Of a stretch of DNA of 50,948 bases, positions 8,618-18,205 are shown piece by piece. Source of the stretch: Pelagibacteraceae bacterium AG-359-E06 (GTDB taxonomy: Bacteria > Pseudomonadota > Alphaproteobacteria > Pelagibacterales > Pelagibacteraceae). Made by a program: the position numbers and the translations under genes. The DNA lies in NCBI GenBank assembly GCA_003280495.1, contig QCET01000005.1, positions 1 through 50,948 of the forward strand, written 5' to 3'. Each line of letters opens with the position of its first letter. Position 1 is the first letter of the stretch. The notes beneath the pieces are model-generated. The model was not told where the DNA came from and did no database searches. It saw only the letters and a list, made by a program, of their open reading frames with translations.

Positions 8618-9117
8618 ATTTTTTTAAATTTTTTTTTTAAAAGTAATAATACAGGTTTGGGTACAAATTTAGCTACATCCCCACCCAAGTAAGCAATTTC
8701 TTTCACCATATTTGAAGATATTGCTTGATTTTGTATGTCAGCCATAAGAAAAATAGTTTGAACATTTTTATTTAAATTATTATTCATACCGGCTAATTGA
8801 AATTCATATTCGAAATCAGCAACTACTCTTAAACCTCTTATTAAAATATTTGAATTAATTTTCTTACAAAAATTTATAGTTAATCCACTAAAATTTACAG
8901 TTTTAATTTTCTTTCTTGACTGTTTTGGCAATAATTTTAGAGTTTTTATAATAATTTCTTCTCTCTCTTTAATGTTAAATAAAGTTTTTTTATTCTTATT
9001 ATGCGCAATACCAACATAAAGCGTGTCAACAATTTTAATTGCTCTTTTGATAATATCTAAATGACCGTATGTGAAAGGATCAAATGTGCCAGGATATAAA
9101 GCTATCTTTTTAGTCAT
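8614..9117 (-). CDS. coaD: pantetheine-phosphate adenylyltransferase
   Basis: A 167-residue enzyme for the penultimate step of coenzyme A synthesis, joining 4'-phosphopantetheine and ATP to form dephospho-CoA. It has the nucleotidyltransferase signature ALYPGTFDPFTYGHLDII (TFDPxTxGH), ILIRGLRVVADFEYE in the middle, and ISSNMVKEIAYLGGDV near the end, all typical of CoaD. Length is normal. The start overlaps the gyrA stop by 8 bases and the end overlaps the ppi gene, making a gyrA-coaD-ppi-tgt transcription unit likely. Confidence 0.96.
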   Translation of the reverse strand: MTKKIALYPGTFDPFTYGHLDIIKRAIKIVDTLYVGIAHNKNKKTLFNIKEREEIIIKTLKLLPKQSRKKIKTVNFSGLTINFCKKINSNILIRGLRVVADFEYEFQLAGMNNNLNKNVQTIFLMADIQNQAISSNMVKEIAYLGGDVAKFVPKPVLLLLKKKFKKI

Positions 9118-11710
9118 CTTTTATGTGCAAACATGCAGATACAACTTTTTCATCTTGAGCTGTATTCAAAACTTTTACACCGCGACTTACAACACCTGTT
9201 ACCCTAATTGTTTTTGCGCTGCAGCTTATTGTTTGTCCTTTATTAGTAATTAGCATTATACTATCAGCTTGATTTACTGGGAAGCATGCAACCAAATTAC
9301 CATTTTTTTTATCAATTATTATGCCTTTTCTTCCTTTGCCACCTCTTGCTTGATTGTTGTATTCAAATGACGAAGTTCTTTTACCATAACCATTTTCAGT
9401 AATAGATAGTATATATTGTTCTTTGTTTTTTAATTCCATTAATTTTGTGTTTTTTTTAATTTTGCTATCTTCTTTTTTTAAAATAATTTTTTTCTCATTT
9501 TCGCTACTTTCCACCTTGTTAATTATAGAAAGAGAGATCACTTCGTCATTATTTGATAATTTTATACCCTTTAAGCCTTTTGAAGATCTACCCTTAAAAA
9601 GTCTTATTTTATTTATATTTGTTCTCAGACATAACCCATTAAAAGTGCTGATTAAAACGTCTTGATCATCTCTTACTAATTTCACTGCAGCTATCTCATC
9701 ACCTTTATCTAACTTCATAGCTATGATTCCATTAGATTGAATATTTTGAAAGTCTTCTATATTATTCTTTCTTAATTTTCCTTTTTTTGTAATAAACAAG
9801 ATTTTTAATAACTTTTGATTTTCATTTTGATCAGGTAACAACATGATTGATGTCACTTTATTATCATTATTTAACGAAGCAAATAAATTTGATATTGGCT
9901 TACCTTTTGATTGATTTGACCCTTCTGGAATTTTCCAGCCTTTAATTTTAAACACCTTTCCTTTATTAGAGAAAAATAAAACAGTTGATGTAGTATTTCC
10001 AGTAAATATTTCAGTAACAAAATCTTCTTCACGAGTTTTTATTCCTACCTTGCCTTTTCCGCCACGTCTTTGTAATCTCACTGAAGTTAATGGAGATCTT
10101 TTTATATAGCCTTGGTTAGTTAGCGTTACTACAATATCCTCGTGTTGAATAACATCTTCAATTTCTAGATTTGAAACTTGGTCACTAAATTGTGTAATTC
10201 GTTCTTTCCCGTATTTATTTTTAATATCGATTAACTCTTCTTCGATATATTCTAATAACAAACTTCTTTTATTCAAAATATTTTTTAATTTTTCAATTGT
10301 ATTGTAAAGTATTTTTAGTTCTTCATCTATTTCATCAAAACCAATTGCGGTTAATCTTTGTAGCTTTAAATCTAATATTGATTTAACTTGTGTATCAGAT
10401 AAATAATTTAGTTTTTTTTTATCTATATCAGAGATTTGAAGTATTTTATCTTCAATTTTTGACTTATTAAAATCCCATTTTTTTTTAAGTAAAAAAGTTT
10501 TAGCTTCTTCTGGATTTTTTGATTTTCTAATAATAGAAATAACTTCATCAATGTTTTCAATTGCAATAAATAATCCAATTAATACCAAAACTCTATCTTT
10601 AGCTTTTTTTAAGTCGAATAAAGACCTTCTTATTATAGTTTTTTCTCTAAATTTTAAAAAAGTATCTATAAAGTCTATTAAAGATAAATTTTGTGGTCGA
10701 TTATCTTTTATAGCCAATGTATTAAATCCAAATGAACTTTCTAATGGGGAAAATTTATAAAGTTGATTTAGAATTATTTCATGATTAGTATTCCTTTTTA
10801 TTTCTATTACAATTCTTACTCCGTCTTTGTTGGACTCGTCTCGTAAATCTGATATTCCTTCAATTTTTTTATCTCTAATTAAGGTAGCAATTTTTTCTAT
10901 AAGAACAGTTTTATTAACTTGGTAAGGTATAGATGTAATAACAAGGAATGTTTTTTCATTTTTTTGTTTTTCAATGTCTACTTCGCCTCGTATTTTAATT
11001 GATCCTCTTCCATCTTTATATCCTTTATATATCTGTTCTGTCCCCAATATTACTCCTCCTGTTGGAAAATCTGGACCAGGAATTATTTTCATTAGATCTT
11101 TTAGTGTTATATTTTGATTTTTGATGTAAGCTAATGTACCGTCTATAACTTCTTTTAAATTATGGGGCGGAATGTTCGTAGCCATGCCCACAGCAATACC
11201 ACCTGCTCCGTTAACAAGTAAGTTTGGGAATTGTGATGGTAAAACTTTTGGTTCTAATTCAGTCTCATCATAATTATTTTGAAAGTCTACGGTATTCTTT
11301 TGAATATCAGCAACTAAATGTTCAGCAATCTTTGCCAATTTTATTTCTGTGTATCTCATTGCTGCAGCGTTATCTCCGTCGATAGATCCAAAATTTCCTT
11401 GACCATCTAGCAATTTTACTTTCATCGAAAAATCCTGAGCTAATCTGACCATTGCGTCATATACAGCTTGGTCTCCATGTGGATGATATTTACCAATAAC
11501 ATCACCAACTATCCTTGCAGATTTACGATATTGCTTGTTCCAATCGTAACCACCTTTGTACATGGCGTATATTATTCTTCTATGCACAGGTTTTAAACCA
11601 TCTCTAGCATCCGGTAATGCTCTACTTACTATTACACTCATCGCGTAAGATAGATATGATGATTTCATTTCATCACGTATATTACGAATAGCGGTTTTTT
11701 TTTCTTTCAT
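9110..11710 (-). CDS. gyrA: DNA gyrase subunit A
   Basis: An 866-residue GyrA, the DNA-breaking and rejoining subunit of gyrase. The N-terminal winged-helix domain starts near SYAMSVIVSRALPDARDGLKP. The catalytic tyrosine lies in AAMRYTEIKL (about residue 123), and the GyrA box QRRGGKG stands near residue 545 before the C-terminal beta-pinwheel, so it is GyrA rather than ParC. At the position of E. coli Ser83 the sequence GDQAVYD has glutamine. The gene follows ssb closely on the same strand with a 9-base gap. Length and domains are complete. Confidence 0.97.
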   Translation of the reverse strand: MKEKKTAIRNIRDEMKSSYLSYAMSVIVSRALPDARDGLKPVHRRIIYAMYKGGYDWNKQYRKSARIVGDVIGKYHPHGDQAVYDAMVRLAQDFSMKVKLLDGQGNFGSIDGDNAAAMRYTEIKLAKIAEHLVADIQKNTVDFQNNYDETELEPKVLPSQFPNLLVNGAGGIAVGMATNIPPHNLKEVIDGTLAYIKNQNITLKDLMKIIPGPDFPTGGVILGTEQIYKGYKDGRGSIKIRGEVDIEKQKNEKTFLVITSIPYQVNKTVLIEKIATLIRDKKIEGISDLRDESNKDGVRIVIEIKRNTNHEIILNQLYKFSPLESSFGFNTLAIKDNRPQNLSLIDFIDTFLKFREKTIIRRSLFDLKKAKDRVLVLIGLFIAIENIDEVISIIRKSKNPEEAKTFLLKKKWDFNKSKIEDKILQISDIDKKKLNYLSDTQVKSILDLKLQRLTAIGFDEIDEELKILYNTIEKLKNILNKRSLLLEYIEEELIDIKNKYGKERITQFSDQVSNLEIEDVIQHEDIVVTLTNQGYIKRSPLTSVRLQRRGGKGKVGIKTREEDFVTEIFTGNTTSTVLFFSNKGKVFKIKGWKIPEGSNQSKGKPISNLFASLNNDNKVTSIMLLPDQNENQKLLKILFITKKGKLRKNNIEDFQNIQSNGIIAMKLDKGDEIAAVKLVRDDQDVLISTFNGLCLRTNINKIRLFKGRSSKGLKGIKLSNNDEVISLSIINKVESSENEKKIILKKEDSKIKKNTKLMELKNKEQYILSITENGYGKRTSSFEYNNQARGGKGRKGIIIDKKNGNLVACFPVNQADSIMLITNKGQTISCSAKTIRVTGVVSRGVKVLNTAQDEKVVSACLHIKDD

Positions 11711-11719
11711 TTAAAAAGT

Positions 11720-12172
11720 CTAAAATGGAACTTCGTCGTCTATTTTTGTTTTAGAAACATTTTCATCTGATGGTAAATTACTTGAAGTATCTTGATCGAT
11801 ACCACTTTCTATAGATTTATTTGAGCCTCCTAGCATTGTAAGAGTCGAATTGTATCCCTGTAACACAATCTGGGTACTAAATTTTTCTTGACCATTATTA
11901 TCTGTATATTTTGTAGTGCTAATTTGACCTTCAACATATACTTGTGCGCCTTTTTTTAAATATTTTTGAACTACGTTAACAAGTCCTTCGTTAAATATAA
12001 CTACACGATGCCACTCTGTTTTTTCTTTTTTTTCACCTGTGTTTTTATCTTTCCAACTTTCACTTGTAGCCAAACTAAGAATCGCAACACTTTTGCCATT
12101 CTGAGTAGATTTTATGTCTGGGTCGTTACCCAATCTGCCTATTAAGAATACTTTATTTAGACTTCCTGCCAT
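11720..12172 (-). CDS. ssb: single-stranded DNA-binding protein
   Basis: A 150-residue SSB with an N-terminal OB fold (LNKVFLIGRLGNDPDIK, then TEWHRVVIFN and KKGAQVYVEGQI), a short glycine- and serine-rich linker and the acidic C-terminal tip DDEVPF, a slight variant of the usual DDDIPF that recruits repair and replication partners. It is divergently transcribed from uvrA across 88 bases, a classic repair-gene arrangement. I found no convincing LexA box in that gap. Confidence 0.96.
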   Translation of the reverse strand: MAGSLNKVFLIGRLGNDPDIKSTQNGKSVAILSLATSESWKDKNTGEKKEKTEWHRVVIFNEGLVNVVQKYLKKGAQVYVEGQISTTKYTDNNGQEKFSTQIVLQGYNSTLTMLGGSNKSIESGIDQDTSSNLPSDENVSKTKIDDEVPF

Positions 12173-12260
12173 TTTTTCGTTATTTTATTGGTTTATATAA
12201 TGCTATTTATACCATATATCGCATATAAATAGAACAAATTAACATTTAAACCGATTAAGT

Positions 12261-15137
12261 ATGTTGAAAAATATTGTTGTAAAAGGCGCAAAAGAACACA
12301 ACTTAAAAAATATATCACTAGAAATACCACGAGACAAACTAGTAGTGGTAACAGGCCTATCTGGATCGGGTAAATCTTCATTAGCATTCGACACAATTTA
12401 TGCTGAGGGACAAAGAAGGTATGTTGAAAGTTTATCAGCCTATGCAAGGCAATTTCTTGATAAAATGAAAAAACCCAATGTAGATCTAATTGAAGGTCTT
12501 TCGCCTGCAATATCTATTGAGCAAAAAACTACTTCAAAAAACCCAAGGTCAATTGTTGCCACAGTAACAGAAATTTACGATTATATGAGAGTTTTATATT
12601 CACGTGTTGGCACCCCCTATTCTCCATTTACAGGAAAACCTATTAAATCTCAAACTGTTAGTGAAATGGTTGATAAAATTTTAGATTTACCAAAGCCATC
12701 AAAAGTAGAATTATTTTCACCAATTGTCCGCGGTAGAAAAGGAGAATACCGTAAAGAGATTTTAAATTTTAAAAAACAAGGTTTCGAAAAAATTAGAATA
12801 GATGGTAAAATATATGACATTGATAATGCTCCAAATCTTAATAAAAAAATTAAACATAATATTGAATTATTGATAGACAAATTTATTAATAAAAAAGAAG
12901 ATGAAAAAAGGATTTCTGAAAGCGTTGAATTATCATTAAAACTTTCTGATGGACTTTTGTATACAGAATATTTAGATAATAACGTTCCAAAAGAACATCA
13001 AAAAACGAATAAAATAATTTTTTCTTCTAAATTTGCATGCCCAGAGTCAGGTTTTACAATAGAAGAAATTGAACCTAGACTTTTTTCTTTTAACTCACCT
13101 TTTGGCGCTTGCACGGAATGTGATGGACTAGGTGTTGATCTATATGTTGATCCAAAATTAGTTATTCCAGATGAACGAAAGTCAATTGCTGATGGCTGCA
13201 TTAAACCTTGGGCAAATTCTACAAGCCATTATTATGCTCAGACACTTTCGTCTTTAGCAAAACATTATAAGTTCTCTTTAACCGAGCCATGGAAAAAATT
13301 ACCAAAAAAAATTCAAGATATAATTTTCTACGGATCTGATGAAGATGAGATAAAGTTTACATATGATGACGGTTACGAAACCTATAGCAATAAAAAAACT
13401 TTTGAGGGAGTAATTAATAATTTAGAGAGAAAATATCTTGAAACTGAGAGTGATTGGAAACGTGAAGAAATATCAAACTACCAGAGTGAAAAAGACTGCG
13501 AAAATTGTAAAGGAAATAGATTAAAAGAAGAGGCGCTATGTATAAAAATAAACTCTAAAAACATTAGTGAAGTAACAAAATTATCAATAAAAGACGCTTA
13601 TAAATGGTTTAATGAATTACCAAACTATTTAAATGAAAGAGAAAATAAAATTGCAGTTCATGTGTTAAAAGAAATAAATGAACGTTTATCGTTTCTAGTA
13701 AATGTTGGGCTAGATTATTTAAATTTATCTAGAGGATCTGGTACCCTGTCAGGTGGGGAGTCTCAGAGAATAAGATTAGCTTCACAAATTGGTTCAGGGC
13801 TTCAAGGTGTATTATATGTATTAGATGAACCATCAATTGGATTACACCAAAAAGATAACATAAAATTACTTAAAGCTTTAAAAAGATTAAGAGATTTAGG
13901 TAATACGGTAATAGTTGTGGAACATGATGAAGAAGCCATGCTGAACTCTGATCATATTATAGATATTGGACCTGGTGCTGGAGTAAATGGTGGGAAAGTT
14001 ATAGCCGAGGGTAATTTTAATAAAATTTGTTCTAATGAAAAAAGTATTACTGGTGATTACCTGTCAAAAAGAAAATTTATAGCAACCCCTAAAATAAGAA
14101 AAAGTGCAAAAAACGGTAGATATCTGAAAATTATTGGATCTACTGGCAATAATTTGAAAAATGTGGATTTGCAAATTCCACTAGGTGCTTTCTCATGTGT
14201 AACGGGTGTCTCTGGAAGCGGTAAATCCACATTAATATTACACACACTCTATAGAGCTTTAAACTTAATGATAAATAAACAAATCTCGAGAAAAATGCCA
14301 AAACCATTCAAAAATATAAAAGGATTTGAATATTTAGATAAAATTATTGATATAGATCAATCGCCGATAGGCAGAACACCAAGGTCAAATCCAGCGACTT
14401 ATTCTGGAGCCTTTACTCCTATTAGAGATTGGTTCGCAAATCTTCCGGAATCAAAAAGCAGGGGTTATAAAACTGGCAGATTCTCCTTTAATGTTAAAGG
14501 CGGAAGATGTGAAGCGTGCGAAGGTGATGGAGTGATTACATACGAAATGCATTTTTTACCTGACGTATTTGTCGAGTGTGACGCTTGTAAAGGCAAAAGA
14601 TACAATAGAGAAACATTGAGTGTAACGTTTAAAGGGAAAAATATTTCTGATGTTTTGAATATGAGTGTTGATGAGAGTGTTGATTTCTTTTCAAATATAC
14701 CAACTATAAAAGATAAGCTATTAACATTACAAAAGGTTGGACTGGGTTATATGAAGATAGGTCAACAAGCAACTACACTTTCTGGCGGAGAGGCTCAAAG
14801 AATTAAGTTAGCGAAAGAACTTTCAAAAAGATCAACGGGTAGAACTATATATATACTTGACGAACCAACTACTGGATTGCATGTGCATGACGTAAAAAAA
14901 CTTTTAGATGTTTTGCAAACTTTTGTAAATAAGGGAAATACAGTAATTGTCATAGAACATAATATGGAAGTTATTAAAACTGCTGATTGGATAGTTGATA
15001 TGGGTCCGGATGGTGGTGATAGTGGTGGTCAAATTATTTTCCAAGGGACGCCTGAGAATTTAGCTAAAATTAACAATAGTTATACAGGACAATTTCTGAA
15101 TAAAATATTGATAAATAAAGTAAAAAAAATAGCTTAA
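12261..15137 (+). CDS. uvrA: excinuclease ABC subunit A
   Basis: A 958-residue UvrA, the damage-recognition ATPase of nucleotide excision repair. Both ABC modules are complete: Walker [15 protein letters not shown] near the start and [11 protein letters not shown] near residue 655, signature motifs [12 protein letters not shown] and [12 protein letters not shown], and Walker B regions VLDEPSIGL and ILDEPTTGL. Zinc-finger cysteines appear as [24 protein letters not shown] and CDACKGKR. It is divergent from ssb, and its end overlaps the secF end by four bases on the opposite strand. Confidence 0.98.
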   Translation: MLKNIVVKGAKEHNLKNISLEIPRDKLVVVTGLSGSGKSSLAFDTIYAEGQRRYVESLSAYARQFLDKMKKPNVDLIEGLSPAISIEQKTTSKNPRSIVATVTEIYDYMRVLYSRVGTPYSPFTGKPIKSQTVSEMVDKILDLPKPSKVELFSPIVRGRKGEYRKEILNFKKQGFEKIRIDGKIYDIDNAPNLNKKIKHNIELLIDKFINKKEDEKRISESVELSLKLSDGLLYTEYLDNNVPKEHQKTNKIIFSSKFACPESGFTIEEIEPRLFSFNSPFGACTECDGLGVDLYVDPKLVIPDERKSIADGCIKPWANSTSHYYAQTLSSLAKHYKFSLTEPWKKLPKKIQDIIFYGSDEDEIKFTYDDGYETYSNKKTFEGVINNLERKYLETESDWKREEISNYQSEKDCENCKGNRLKEEALCIKINSKNISEVTKLSIKDAYKWFNELPNYLNERENKIAVHVLKEINERLSFLVNVGLDYLNLSRGSGTLSGGESQRIRLASQIGSGLQGVLYVLDEPSIGLHQKDNIKLLKALKRLRDLGNTVIVVEHDEEAMLNSDHIIDIGPGAGVNGGKVIAEGNFNKICSNEKSITGDYLSKRKFIATPKIRKSAKNGRYLKIIGSTGNNLKNVDLQIPLGAFSCVTGVSGSGKSTLILHTLYRALNLMINKQISRKMPKPFKNIKGFEYLDKIIDIDQSPIGRTPRSNPATYSGAFTPIRDWFANLPESKSRGYKTGRFSFNVKGGRCEACEGDGVITYEMHFLPDVFVECDACKGKRYNRETLSVTFKGKNISDVLNMSVDESVDFFSNIPTIKDKLLTLQKVGLGYMKIGQQATTLSGGEAQRIKLAKELSKRSTGRTIYILDEPTTGLHVHDVKKLLDVLQTFVNKGNTVIVIEHNMEVIKTADWIVDMGPDGGDSGGQIIFQGTPENLAKINNSYTGQFLNKILINKVKKIA

Positions 15138-16039
15138 GGAGTATTGTCGATTTTCTCGCTCCAATCTCTTTTTAAATTGATATAAAGTAATATTGGAGTA
15201 GCTATAAAGATAGAAGAATAAGTTCCTATTATAACGCCCCATATTAAAGCAAATGAAAATCCTTTTAAAATTTCACCACCAAAAAAATATATTGAAATTA
15301 AAGCCAATAATGTAGTGACTGAAGTTTTTATAGTTCTTGGTAATGTTTCATTAATAGAGTCATTTAACAATATAGACAAATCTTTTTTATCAAATTTCTT
15401 TAAATTTTCTCTTATTCTATCATAGATAACTACAGTGTCATTCATTGAGTACCCAATAATTGTCAGAACTGCAGCTACAATTGATAAATTAAATTCATAC
15501 TCCAATAAACTAAAAACACCAATTGTTATAAATACATCATGAGTTAATGCAAATATTGCTCCAACACTAAATTGCCATTCAAATCTGAACCAAATGTAAA
15601 TTAACATGCAAATTAATGCTAGTGATACGGCAATTAGACCCTTTTCACTTAATTCCTGACTAATTTTTGGACCAACAATTTCAACACGTCTAAAATCTGC
15701 ATTAGAGTTTAAATTATTATTTAAATGTGATTTTATATTAGAAATAAAGTCATTCTTTTTCCCTTTTTTTTCAATAATTGCTAAATGATTGTTAGACTTA
15801 CCAAATTCCTTAACTTTAACATCACCCAAGTTTAATTTTAGAAGTTCTTTTCTTATCTGTTCAGATTTAATTTGTTTATCAAATTGCATTTCAATAACTG
15901 TCCCACCCTTAAAATCTATTCCGAGATTTAAACCTTTAAAAAAAAATAAAAAAATAGACAAAACAAATAATAAAGCAGAAAATATTATTAAATATCGATG
16001 CTTGTTAATAAATTCAAATTTATTTTGATATATATTCAT
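15134..16039 (-). CDS. secF: protein translocase subunit SecF
   Basis: A 301-residue inner-membrane protein that with SecD uses the proton gradient to pull proteins across the membrane after SecYEG/SecA. It has an N-terminal membrane helix, the motif [18 protein letters not shown], a periplasmic P4-type region, and five C-terminal helices with [12 protein letters not shown], the SecF/RND signature. It follows secD after one base, and yajC precedes both, giving the standard yajC-secD-secF operon. Confidence 0.96.
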   Translation of the reverse strand: MNIYQNKFEFINKHRYLIIFSALLFVLSIFLFFFKGLNLGIDFKGGTVIEMQFDKQIKSEQIRKELLKLNLGDVKVKEFGKSNNHLAIIEKKGKKNDFISNIKSHLNNNLNSNADFRRVEIVGPKISQELSEKGLIAVSLALICMLIYIWFRFEWQFSVGAIFALTHDVFITIGVFSLLEYEFNLSIVAAVLTIIGYSMNDTVVIYDRIRENLKKFDKKDLSILLNDSINETLPRTIKTSVTTLLALISIYFFGGEILKGFSFALIWGVIIGTYSSIFIATPILLYINLKRDWSEKIDNTP

Positions 16040-16040
16040 A

Positions 16041-17585
16041 TTAAAATATATTTTCTGCTCCTTTATTCTTTTTCAAATATAGAACCACTAAAAAACGTCC
16101 AAATACAAATGTTGTAAAGAAAGAGGTTAAAATTCCTATTGCTAATGTAATTGAGAATCCTTTTATTGGTCCACTTCCAATAGAGTAGAGTATAATAGCA
16201 GCGATAAATGTTGTTATATTTGCATCTAAAATTGTAGTAAGTGCCCTTCTATATGCCGAGTCAAATACTATCATATTATTATTTTCATATTTTTTTTCTT
16301 CTCTAATTCTTTCATAAATTAAAACATTTGAATCAACAGCCATCCCTACAGTAAGGATAATGCCTGCAATACCAGGAAGGGTTAAAGTGGCTTCAAATAT
16401 TGATAGAACTGCAATTAATAAAATTAAATTAATAGTTAGAGAAATATTTGCAAATACGCCAAATACTTTGTAATTAAATATCATATAGATAATTACTAAA
16501 ACAAAACCGAGCACCAATGAAAAAAATCCTTTTTGTATACTTTCCTTACCTAAATCAGGCCCTACTGTTCTTTCTTCTATGATTTTAATAGGTGCGGGTA
16601 ATGCTCCTGATCTAAGTAAAATTGATAAGTCATTAGCTTCTTGGACAGTAAAATTTCCTGATATTTGTCCATTCCCTGTAGTTATTGCATCTCTAATAAC
16701 TGGTGCACTAACTACTTCATTATCGATTACAATGGCCAAATTTCTTCCAATATTTTTTTTCGTAATGAAACCAAATTTTTTAGCGCCAAAGGTATCTAAC
16801 TTAAAATTTACTACAGATGAGTTGTTAATTTGATCAAATCCAGGCTGTGCATCGATTAAATTTTCGCCAGAAATAATTATTTTTTTTTCTACTTTGTAAG
16901 TTCTACTTGGATCTATATTTGATTTTAAAATATCAACACCAAATTGTTCTTTTTCATTAATGGCTAAAAATCTAAATGTTAATTTAGCAGTTTTTCCTAA
17001 AAGTGATTTAATATATGCAGGATCTTTTAATCCAGGTAATTCAACTAATATTCTGTCGCTTCCTTGTGCAATAATTGTAGGTTCTTTAGTTCCAAGTTCA
17101 TCTATACGATTTCTGACTATCTCAAGTGATTGCTCGAGTGCATTTTTTTTAATCAAATCAAAAAATTCTTTTGTAAATTCTAACTTAATTTGATTTTGCT
17201 CAGCAGAAACAGAAAATTCTTTACTGCCATTGGATAGTAAATTAATATCTTTTTCATTTAGTAAACTTTTAATTTTACTTTCTTCTGATTTGTAATTAAA
17301 AACTAAATTACCTTTTTTTATTTTAAAACCAGAATAAACAATATTGTTTTTTCTCAATTTTTTTTTAATTTCGATTATTTTCGATTGAAACGTTTGCTCT
17401 AAAATAGGCTTTGTATCTATTTCTAATAATAAATATGAACCACCTTGCAGATCTAAGCCCAAGGTAAACCTTTTTGGTTCAAATGAAATAAGTTTTTTGC
17501 TTATAAAATTTGGAACAAAAAAAAACAAACCAAGTACAATAACAAGAAATATTGAGAAAACTTTAAATTTCGAAAATTGTAACAC
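16041..17585 (-). CDS. secD: protein translocase subunit SecD
   Basis: A 514-residue SecD with six membrane helices and a large periplasmic part. It shows the signature RFTLGLDLQGGSYLLLEID after the first helix, RIDELGTKEPTIIAQGSDRILVELPG in the P1 domain, and GMAVDSNVLIYERIREE in the fourth helix region, the proton-pathway motif shared with SecF. The stop is one base before secF and the start one base after yajC, so the three are translated together. Confidence 0.97.
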   Translation of the reverse strand: MLQFSKFKVFSIFLVIVLGLFFFVPNFISKKLISFEPKRFTLGLDLQGGSYLLLEIDTKPILEQTFQSKIIEIKKKLRKNNIVYSGFKIKKGNLVFNYKSEESKIKSLLNEKDINLLSNGSKEFSVSAEQNQIKLEFTKEFFDLIKKNALEQSLEIVRNRIDELGTKEPTIIAQGSDRILVELPGLKDPAYIKSLLGKTAKLTFRFLAINEKEQFGVDILKSNIDPSRTYKVEKKIIISGENLIDAQPGFDQINNSSVVNFKLDTFGAKKFGFITKKNIGRNLAIVIDNEVVSAPVIRDAITTGNGQISGNFTVQEANDLSILLRSGALPAPIKIIEERTVGPDLGKESIQKGFFSLVLGFVLVIIYMIFNYKVFGVFANISLTINLILLIAVLSIFEATLTLPGIAGIILTVGMAVDSNVLIYERIREEKKYENNNMIVFDSAYRRALTTILDANITTFIAAIILYSIGSGPIKGFSITLAIGILTSFFTTFVFGRFLVVLYLKKNKGAENIF

Positions 17586-17586
17586 T

Positions 17587-17871
17587 CTACTTTTTGGTAT
17601 CTGTTTTACTTAACACTTGTGAGATGGTTGATTTGACTATCTTTACATTGACATTTTCTGCGATTTGAACTTCTACTTTCTCATCATCTAATAAACGTTC
17701 AATTTTTCCAACTAACCCTCCTGCCGTGATAACCTGGTCTCCTCTATTCAGTGCATTTACCATTGCCTTATGTTCCTTAATTCTTTTTTGCTGAGGTCGA
17801 ATAAGTAGAAAATAAAAAATAACAAAAATTAAAATTAGAGGTATGAATTGTCCCAATGCTTTAGCGTCCAT
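17587..17871 (-). CDS. yajC: preprotein translocase subunit YajC
   Basis: A 94-residue single-span membrane protein that associates with SecDF. One N-terminal helix (FIPLILIFVIFYFLLIRPQQ, about residues 8-27) is followed by the hallmark RPQQKRIKEHKAMVNALNRGDQVITAGG and a small beta-rich cytoplasmic tail. It is first in the yajC-secD-secF operon; the likely promoter lies in 17872-17924, where I see no distinctive motif. Confidence 0.95.
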   Translation of the reverse strand: MDAKALGQFIPLILIFVIFYFLLIRPQQKRIKEHKAMVNALNRGDQVITAGGLVGKIERLLDDEKVEVQIAENVNVKIVKSTISQVLSKTDTKK

Positions 17872-17924
17872 AAATCAGCTATTTAAACTAAATTTACGAA
17901 ATTAACAACTAATATTAGAATATA

Positions 17925-18182
17925 TTATTTTATAACATGTAGTTTTAGTTTTTTAGATAAGGCTATTGCATCAATATCATCGTTCTTTTTGTTAAATACA
18001 AGCCAATCATTAATATTTTTATCTGAAAAATTCAAAATTTGCTCAAATTCTTTAAGTTCGTCGTCTTTAAGCGTGGTTATATTTTCTTTTAAAAAACCAC
18101 CTAAAAATAGATCCATTTCTTTTGTGCCTCTGTGAGTAGATCTAAAAAGTAATTTTTTTAAAAAATAGTCTCTATTTTTCAT
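17925..18182 (-). CDS. sdhE: succinate dehydrogenase assembly factor SdhE family protein
   Basis: An 85-residue protein of the SdhE/YgfY family that promotes covalent attachment of FAD to the flavoprotein subunit of succinate dehydrogenase. The diagnostic RSTHRGTKEMDLFLGGFL contains the conserved RGxxE turn, followed by acidic helices (FEQILNFSDKNINDWL). It is divergent from recG with 23 bases between starts; sdhE near recG is common in alphaproteobacteria. The sdh genes themselves are not in this window. Confidence 0.85.
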   Translation of the reverse strand: MKNRDYFLKKLLFRSTHRGTKEMDLFLGGFLKENITTLKDDELKEFEQILNFSDKNINDWLVFNKKNDDIDAIALSKKLKLHVIK

Positions 18183-18205
18183 ATATTTAAATATTATATA
18201 ACCAT

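Noticed and set aside
12173-12260. LexA/SOS box between ssb and uvrA
   Set aside because: Neither an alphaproteobacterial GTTC-N7-GTTC nor an E. coli-type box could be found in this gap.
12193-12510. Minus-strand 105-codon open frame opposite the uvrA start
   Set aside because: It is antisense to well-conserved uvrA coding sequence and looks like a hydrophobic shadow of it.
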